The notes below the pieces were generated by a model. That model had not been told where the DNA came from and did no database searches. It saw only the letters and a list, made by a program, of their open reading frames with translations. This document shows, in pieces, positions 31,550 through 36,831 of a DNA stretch of 36,831 nucleotides (its first letter is position 1; the number at the start of each line of letters is the position of its first letter). The position numbers and the translations under genes were made by a program. This stretch comes from RGIG2041 sp045578865 (lineage in GTDB: Bacteria > Bacillota > Clostridia > UBA1381 > UMGS1253), in assembly GCA_045578865.1 (NCBI GenBank), contig JAZNLB010000028.1, positions 1-36,831 on the forward strand, read 5' to 3'.

Positions 31550-32860
31550 ATGGGTTTGTATGAAAAAATTATCAATGGCGAGGAAAAAATTTCGCTGGTC
31601 GGTTTGGGATATGTCGGTATGCCGATTGCGGTTGCTTTTGCCAGAAAGGTAAAGGTAGTCGGCTTTGATTTGAATGCAAAGAAGATTGAACTTTATAAAA
31701 ACGGCATTGACCCGACCAATGAAGTGGGCAACGAGGTCATTAAAAAAACGAGCGTGGAGTTTACTGCGGACGAGGCAAAACTGCGTGAGGCGAAATTTCA
31801 TATCGTTGCCGTACCGACACCAGTCAACGATGACCATACGCCGGATTTGACTCCGGTGGAAGGGGCTTCCGCTATTTTGGGCAGAAACCTGACGAAGGGC
31901 AGTATCGTTGTATTTGAGTCTACGGTATACCCCGGTGTTACCGAAGATGTGTGTGTGCCGATTTTAGAGCGTGAGAGCGGCCTTAAGTGCGGTGTGGATT
32001 TTAAAATCGGTTATTCGCCGGAGAGAATTAACCCGGGCGATAAGGTGCATCGGTTAGAAACTATTACCAAGATTGTTTCCGGTATGGATGAAGAAACGCT
32101 TGATGAAGTTGCAAAAGTATATGAAATTGTTGTGGATGCAGGTGTGCACAGAGCGCCGAGCATCAAAGTTGCCGAAGCGGCAAAGGTGATTGAAAACAGT
32201 CAGCGGGATATCAATATTGCGTTTATGAATGAATTATCCATCATCTTTAACAAGATGGGTGTTGATACAAAGGCGGTGTTGGAGGCTGCAGGTACGAAAT
32301 GGAATTTTCTGAAATTCTATCCGGGTCTGGTTGGTGGACACTGTATCGGCGTTGACCCGTACTACCTGACCTACAAGGCAGAACAGCTCGGTTATCACAG
32401 CCAGGTGATTTTGGCGGGGCGCCGCATCAATGATGATATGGGTAAATATGTTGCTGAAAACTGCGTAAAGAATTTGATAAAAGCGGGTAAAGCCGTTAAA
32501 GGTGCGCGCGTTGCAATTTTAGGCTTTACATTTAAGGAAAATTGTCCGGACACCAGAAACAGCAAGGTCTATGATATTGTGCAGGAACTGCGTGAATACG
32601 GGATTGAGCCGACGATTGCAGACCCGGAAGCAGATAGCGAAGAAGCGAAGAAACTCTATGGTATATCCTTTGTGGATATGGAGGAAATCAGAGATATGGA
32701 TGCCGTGATTTTAGCGGTGGCACATACTGCATTTGCTGGCCTTTCCATTGTAGATACGGATAACATGTTCGGAGAAGGCACAAAGGTGCTTTTGGACATT
32801 AAAGGCCTTTTGGAAAGAAAGGCTTACGAAAAAGCAGGCTACAATTATTGGAGGCTGTAA
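31550..32860 (+). CDS. UDP-N-acetylhexosamine 6-dehydrogenase (TviB/WbpO-type)
   Basis: It oxidises the C6 hydroxyl of a UDP-HexNAc to the uronic acid with two NAD. The 436-residue protein has GLGYVG (residues 18-23), VAVPTPVNDDHTPDL, STVYPGVTE, GYSPERINPGD, and the catalytic cysteine C265 in VGGHCIGVDPYYLTY. It resembles Vi-antigen TviB and P. aeruginosa WbpO rather than UDP-glucose dehydrogenase, suggesting UDP-GlcNAcA or UDP-GalNAcA as product; this is a similarity call from memory. The start is ATG 31550 with AGGGGTG 6 nt upstream; an in-frame TTG at 31529 would overlap the previous gene. The epimerase at 34498 would complete the pair. Confidence 0.9.
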   Translation: MGLYEKIINGEEKISLVGLGYVGMPIAVAFARKVKVVGFDLNAKKIELYKNGIDPTNEVGNEVIKKTSVEFTADEAKLREAKFHIVAVPTPVNDDHTPDLTPVEGASAILGRNLTKGSIVVFESTVYPGVTEDVCVPILERESGLKCGVDFKIGYSPERINPGDKVHRLETITKIVSGMDEETLDEVAKVYEIVVDAGVHRAPSIKVAEAAKVIENSQRDINIAFMNELSIIFNKMGVDTKAVLEAAGTKWNFLKFYPGLVGGHCIGVDPYYLTYKAEQLGYHSQVILAGRRINDDMGKYVAENCVKNLIKAGKAVKGARVAILGFTFKENCPDTRNSKVYDIVQELREYGIEPTIADPEADSEEAKKLYGISFVDMEEIRDMDAVILAVAHTAFAGLSIVDTDNMFGEGTKVLLDIKGLLERKAYEKAGYNYWRL

Positions 32861-32893
32861 TTAAATTCGGGGGAAAGAAGTGAATTTGTTAAA

Positions 32894-34480
32894 ATGAACG
32901 CAGACAAGATAAAACAGATTCTTTGCGATAAACCGCAATACAGAGAATGCCTTTTTTCGCGAGGGTACTTTATTACGGAGGATACTTCTGTTTCTGCGGA
33001 GGCGTATCCGTTTTACGGAGAATGGAAGAAGGAAAGCATTAAAAACTATGTAGCCTATATACATAAAGACCAAGACTACTATGTGTATACAAAGGAAGAT
33101 GTTGCTTTTTTGCTTGTAGGACATGCATATGATCCGTTTAGCGAAGTGTATGAGGAGACGGTTTTACTCGAGCAACTTGCCGCAGTTTATGCAGAAGATA
33201 AGCAGGCGATTTTTGAGCAAATTAATGCGTGGACGGGTATCTACTGCATTTTTGTATTTGACAAAGAGATTCTCGGCGTGCAGGACTGTGCCGGCATCAA
33301 GGCACTTTATTACGGATATGTGCGAGACAAACTTTGTATTACCTCGCATCCGCAGATGGTCGCAGATTTATACGGCTTGGAAATGGACCCGTTTGTGAAG
33401 AAGCTGGTTTCCAATCGTTTCTATAATATCGGCAACCGCTATTTGCCGGGCGATTTGTCTCCGTATAAGGAAATGAAAAGAATCGGTGCGAATGTGTATT
33501 TAAAGGCAGATGCATTGGCACATACATTTGATGTGTGCCGTTTTTATCCGACTATGCCGCACCCGGAATTTACGACGCAGCAGGAATATGAGGACGGTAT
33601 CCGTGAGGCGCATCGCATCTTAAATAAAAATATTGAACTGGCTGCAAAAAAATGGCCGAATTCCGCAATTTCACTTTCGGGCGGCACGGACAGTAAAACG
33701 ACATTGGCTTGTGCAAACGGTTTGTATGATAAGTTTAAATATTTCAGTTTTCAGTCGAAGGACACAGAGGTAACGGATTCGCTTGCGGCGCGGGAAATTT
33801 GCACGAAGATCGGTTTGAAGCATGATATATATGAAATTCCGGCCAACAATGAAGAAATCGAGGATTTTGAAGAACTGAAATCCATTATTGTGCACTCTTA
33901 CGGCTATGTAAGGGGCTTGGCGGACAGAGAAATCCGTAAACATATTGTGCTGTACAGATTAAATGCGTTTGAAACGGAAGTGAAATCGTGGATTTCTGAA
34001 ATCGTGCGGGTTTTCTTTGAAAGAAAGTACGGCATGAAATTTCCGACAAAACTGTCTGCGCGTCATTTCAGCATTTTTCAGACCAGATATTTTGCTTCGC
34101 CGTCTCTTTTGCGTAAGTCGGATAAGATTTACAAAGAATACATGAAGAAATTCGACTTGGAAAGTGCGAAATACAATTTCGAGCACACAGATTTGTATTA
34201 CTGGGAAGTGCGTATGAGTTCTTGGGGCATGATGGTAACGCAGTCGTTGGATATTTGCCACAGGATTACCTTCCCGTTTAACAATCGAAAATTGGTGGAA
34301 TTGATTTTGAGTTTACCGCGCGAAAAGAGAAAGACGGACGAGGTGCATAACGATATTATTAAACTGGCGAACAAAGATATATACAGTGCGGATATTCATA
34401 TTTTAAACAATTACTTCCATTCGGGCAGAATATGGCTTGAAAAGGTATATTTGCGCTATCGGACTATGTTTAGAAAATAG
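32894..34480 (+). CDS. Asparagine-synthetase-like amidotransferase
   Basis: The 528-residue protein has an N-terminal Ntn-like region and a C-terminal ATP-pyrophosphatase domain with the PP-loop SLSGGTDS (residues 260-267). The N-terminus (MNADKIK...) lacks the Cys2 nucleophile of glutamine-using AsnB, so ammonia may come from elsewhere or the reaction may differ. In Pseudomonas aeruginosa O6 an AsnB-like protein, WbpS, is assigned to amidation of GalNAcA between WbpO and WbpP functions; the same three classes sit side by side here, so sugar-acid amidation is the best inference. The ribosome binding site is weak (GAAAGAAG 13 or more bases upstream). Other options are beta-lactam-synthetase-like or peptide-forming chemistry. 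Confidence 0.8.
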   Translation: MNADKIKQILCDKPQYRECLFSRGYFITEDTSVSAEAYPFYGEWKKESIKNYVAYIHKDQDYYVYTKEDVAFLLVGHAYDPFSEVYEETVLLEQLAAVYAEDKQAIFEQINAWTGIYCIFVFDKEILGVQDCAGIKALYYGYVRDKLCITSHPQMVADLYGLEMDPFVKKLVSNRFYNIGNRYLPGDLSPYKEMKRIGANVYLKADALAHTFDVCRFYPTMPHPEFTTQQEYEDGIREAHRILNKNIELAAKKWPNSAISLSGGTDSKTTLACANGLYDKFKYFSFQSKDTEVTDSLAAREICTKIGLKHDIYEIPANNEEIEDFEELKSIIVHSYGYVRGLADREIRKHIVLYRLNAFETEVKSWISEIVRVFFERKYGMKFPTKLSARHFSIFQTRYFASPSLLRKSDKIYKEYMKKFDLESAKYNFEHTDLYYWEVRMSSWGMMVTQSLDICHRITFPFNNRKLVELILSLPREKRKTDEVHNDIIKLANKDIYSADIHILNNYFHSGRIWLEKVYLRYRTMFRK

Positions 34481-34497
34481 GGTGACGGAGTGAAATT

Positions 34498-35472
34498 ATG
34501 GGATATAAAGACTTAAAATTTCCGGAAAATTCGTTGTTTTTAGTAACCGGTGGTGCCGGCTTTATCGGTTCCAACCTTTGTGAAGCGATTTTGAATTTGG
34601 GCTATAGAGTGCGTTGCTTAGATGACCTTTCTACCGGCAAGCAAAAAAATGTGGATATGTTTTTGAGCAAACCGAACTATGAGTTTGTAAAAGGCGATAT
34701 CAAGGATTACGATACTTGCCTGAAAGCCTGCGAGGGTGTGGATTATGTGCTCAATCAGGCGGCTTGGGGCAGTGTGCCGAGAAGTATTGAAATGCCGTTG
34801 TTTTACTGCAAAAACAACATTGACGGCACGCTAAATATGCTCGAAGCGGCAAGACAGTGCGGCGTGAAGAAATTTGTGTACGCTTCCAGTTCGAGTGTAT
34901 ACGGTGACGAACCGAATTTACCGAAAACCGAAGGCAGAGAGGGTAATATCCTTTCTCCGTATGCGCTGACCAAGCGTTGTGATGAGGAATGGGCAAAGCA
35001 ATATACGCGCCACTATGGACTCGATACATATGGACTTCGCTATTTTAATGTGTTTGGCAGAAGGCAGGATCCGGACGGTGCGTATGCGGCGGTTATCCCG
35101 AAGTTTATCAAGCAACTGATGAATGATGAGCAGCCGACCATCAACGGCGATGGCAAGCAAAGTCGCGATTTTACCTATATCGAAAATGTAATAGAAGCGA
35201 ATTTGAAAGCCTGTCTTGCGTCGCACGAGGCGGCAGGCGAGGCGTTTAATGTTGCGTATGGCGGCAGAGAGTATTTAATTGATATTTACTATGCGCTCAC
35301 CAAAGCGCTCGGCAAGGATATCGAGCCGAAATTCGGGCCGGACCGCAAGGGCGATATCAAGCATTCCAATGCGGATATTTCCAAAGCGAAAAACTTGCTC
35401 GGTTATGCTCCGGATTATAATTTTGAGCGTGGCTTGAACGAGGCGATTGCCTGGTATAAGGAGAATTTGTAA
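34498..35472 (+). CDS. UDP-sugar 4-epimerase (TviC/WbpP-type SDR)
   Basis: This is a short-chain dehydrogenase-type epimerase. The 324-residue protein has the NAD motif TGGAGFIGSN (~17-26), the YASSSSVYGDEPNLPK serine-rich site, and the catalytic pair Tyr155/Lys159 in SPYALTK. It resembles WbpP and TviC, which act on UDP-GlcNAc/GalNAc and their uronic acids, so together with the dehydrogenase it would supply UDP-GalNAcA. The exact substrate cannot be read from sequence. It lies 17 bp after the AsnB-like gene and 2 bp before the ATP-grasp gene. Confidence 0.9.
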   Translation: MGYKDLKFPENSLFLVTGGAGFIGSNLCEAILNLGYRVRCLDDLSTGKQKNVDMFLSKPNYEFVKGDIKDYDTCLKACEGVDYVLNQAAWGSVPRSIEMPLFYCKNNIDGTLNMLEAARQCGVKKFVYASSSSVYGDEPNLPKTEGREGNILSPYALTKRCDEEWAKQYTRHYGLDTYGLRYFNVFGRRQDPDGAYAAVIPKFIKQLMNDEQPTINGDGKQSRDFTYIENVIEANLKACLASHEAAGEAFNVAYGGREYLIDIYYALTKALGKDIEPKFGPDRKGDIKHSNADISKAKNLLGYAPDYNFERGLNEAIAWYKENL

Positions 35473-35474
35473 GC

Positions 35475-36368
35475 ATGATAGATTTAAGAAAAATCTTTGG
35501 AAGAAACATCAGAGGCAAAGTGATGTATGCGCTGTCCTTTTTGCCGGATAAGCTGTATTTGAGGCTGTTTTATTTTTCTACCACTGGTAGAAAAATAAAT
35601 TTTAAAAACCCGAAAGGGTTTAATGAAAAATTGCAATGGCTCAAGGTCAATGACAGGCGTCCGGAATACACGAAACTTGTAGATAAAATTGCCGTGCGCG
35701 AGTATATCAAGGAAGTGCTCGGCGAGGAATATCTGTTCCCGCTTTTGGGCAAATGGGAAAGTTTTGACGAGATTGATTTTGATGCCATGCCGAATCAGTT
35801 TGTTTTAAAGTGCAATCACGACTCGGGCAGTACTAAAATTGTAAAGGATAAATCTGCGTTAACCAAAGAAGAGCTGGCAGAAATGAAGAAAATCTTTACA
35901 AAGAGATTGAAAAAAGATTTCTTTTATGCCGGTCGTGAATATCCGTATAAGGGTATCAAGCCGTATATTATGGCGGAGCAACTGATGACGGATGGAGAGA
36001 ACGCCGAGAAAAGTATAGAAGACTATAAGTTTTTTTGCTTTAACGGTGAACCGAAAGTTATGTTTGTGGCAACGGACAGAAGTGCGGATTGCAAGTTTGA
36101 CTTTTTTGATATGGACTTTAATCATTTGGACATTTTCAATATCCATCCGAACACGGATAAGCCGATTGAAAAACCTGCCCTGTTTGAAGAAATGAAGCAG
36201 ATTGCAGCAAAACTTTCCAAAGGCATGCGACAGGTTCGAATTGATTTGTATGAACTTAACGGTAAAATCTATTTTGGGGAATACACTTTTTTCCACGGTG
36301 GCGGTTTTCAGCTGTTTTATCCGGAGAAGTGGGAAAGACAGCTCGGAGATTGGATTGAATTATCGTAG
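35475..36368 (+). CDS. TupA-like ATP-grasp ligase
   Basis: The 297-residue protein matches the ATP-grasp family related to TupA of teichuronopeptide synthesis. It shows NFKNPKGFNEKLQWLK (~42-57), the nucleotide-binding FVLKCNHDSGSTKIV (109-123), a D-Y-K-F-F-C-F-N-G-E-P-K-V segment (~185), and the C-terminal VRIDLYELNGKIYFGEYTFFHGGGF with acidic metal ligands. Such enzymes form an amide or peptide-type bond from a carboxylate, ATP and an amine; here a uronic acid or hydroxy acid is the likely partner (inference). Many databases mislabel this family as glycosyltransferases. Start is 2 bp after the epimerase stop, implying coupling. Confidence 0.82.
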   Translation: MIDLRKIFGRNIRGKVMYALSFLPDKLYLRLFYFSTTGRKINFKNPKGFNEKLQWLKVNDRRPEYTKLVDKIAVREYIKEVLGEEYLFPLLGKWESFDEIDFDAMPNQFVLKCNHDSGSTKIVKDKSALTKEELAEMKKIFTKRLKKDFFYAGREYPYKGIKPYIMAEQLMTDGENAEKSIEDYKFFCFNGEPKVMFVATDRSADCKFDFFDMDFNHLDIFNIHPNTDKPIEKPALFEEMKQIAAKLSKGMRQVRIDLYELNGKIYFGEYTFFHGGGFQLFYPEKWERQLGDWIELS

Positions 36369-36397
36369 CATATTAGAAAAAGAAAAGAAGGGTGATT

Positions 36398-36831
36398 ATG
36401 TATAATCCGAAGGTTTCGATTGTAATTCCGGTATACAATGGCGCAAACTATATGGCAGAAGCGATTGACAGCGCCTTGGCACAAACCTATAAAAATATTG
36501 AAATTGTTGTGGTAAATGACGGCTCCAGAGATGAAGGTGCAACGGAAGAGATTGCCCTTTCCTATGGAGACAAAATCCGTTATGTGGCAAAGGAGAATGG
36601 AGGAGTTTCCTCGGCGCTTAATTGCGGCATTCGTAATGCAACGGGAGAGTGGATTTCCTGGCTTTCGCATGACGATATGTATACGCCGGGAAAGATCGCG
36701 GTGCAGGTTGCGGATGCGGCAAAACTTTATGCCGAAGGCGTTGATGTCAGCAAGGTTATGTTTTATTGTATGACGAAATTTATCAACGAAAAGCGTCAGT
36801 ATATACAAAGAAGCTATCAGCCGCTTTCGGA
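36398..36831 (+). CDS. Glycosyltransferase family 2, N-terminal part (runs off the end)
   Basis: The frame begins at ATG 36398 after AAGGGTG and stays open to the end of the window, about 144 residues. It shows the GT-A hallmarks VSIVIPVYNGANYMAEAI, VVVNDGSRDE (nucleotide-binding Asp) and the metal-site variant WLSHDDMY. It is the next enzyme of the glycan operon, an inverting glycosyltransferase of unknown specificity. The 3' portion, and probably further assembly genes such as a flippase and polymerase, lie outside the window. Confidence 0.88.
   Translation, partial: MYNPKVSIVIPVYNGANYMAEAIDSALAQTYKNIEIVVVNDGSRDEGATEEIALSYGDKIRYVAKENGGVSSALNCGIRNATGEWISWLSHDDMYTPGKIAVQVADAAKLYAEGVDVSKVMFYCMTKFINEKRQYIQRSYQPLS

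Noticed and set aside
1..36831. CRISPR arrays, insertion sequences, prophage or toxin-antitoxin genes
   Set aside because: No regularly spaced repeats, transposase or integrase motifs, or paired small toxin/antitoxin genes were seen.

Overview
The window looks like a chromosomal piece of an anaerobic Clostridia-type Firmicute. The evidence is strong AGGAGG-type ribosome binding sites, several TTG starts, sigma-A promoters with 17-bp spacers, SLH and copper-amine-oxidase-like surface domains, a DUF4364 protein, and the order rpsB-tsf-pyrH-frr-uppS-cdsA-dxr-rseP-ispG. An Oscillospirales-like relative is plausible, but the species cannot be named from sequence alone. Most of the window has moderate GC. 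The first ~770 bases are visibly more AT-rich.

Layout. (1) 1-900: an AT-rich secreted stalk-domain protein behind a near-consensus promoter with a perfect inverted repeat, followed by three hairpins. (2) 952-7076, minus strand: a membrane protein, tRNA-Leu(CAG), RNase P RNA (rnpB), FtsK/SpoIIIE, a YycH-like anchored protein and a small secreted protein. (3) 7238-15371, minus: a housekeeping run joining translation (S2, EF-Ts, RRF), UMP kinase, and isoprenoid/phospholipid/envelope genes (UppS, CdsA, Dxr, RseP, IspG). (4) 15592-19037, minus: nadK-argR-recN-rseC-like. (5) 19178-21109, minus: an M19 dipeptidase and a PAP2 phosphatase. (6) 21212-27579, mixed strands: DUF89 phosphatase, DUF4364, a short QueG-like iron-sulfur protein, rnhB-yraN, an SLH surface protein with a PflX-like radical SAM enzyme, and tcdA. 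(7) 27580-28048: a 469-bp gene-free stretch holding a structured leader for tcdA on one strand, and two tandem promoters plus a long inverted repeat on the other. (8) 28049-36831, plus: a surface-glycan cluster running off the end.

How the genes work together. In region 3, Dxr and IspG make isoprenoid precursors. UppS polymerises them to the undecaprenyl carrier, which the glycan cluster's first enzyme (a phosphoglycosyl transferase) would load. In region 8, a TviB/WbpO-type dehydrogenase and a TviC/WbpP-type 4-epimerase flank an asparagine-synthetase-like protein. This trio matches the gene logic for UDP-GalNAcA and its amide in Gram-negative O-antigen loci (WbpO/WbpP/WbpS). A TupA-type ATP-grasp ligase, and an aldolase plus D-2-hydroxyacid dehydrogenase pair, suggest an additional acyl, peptide or hydroxy-acid decoration.

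The most promising material for something undescribed is this decorated acidic-glycan cluster with its leader region, the multi-hairpin tcdA leader, and the rpsB leader in which the Shine-Dalgarno edge can be paired. No CRISPR array, transposase, integrase or phage gene was seen.
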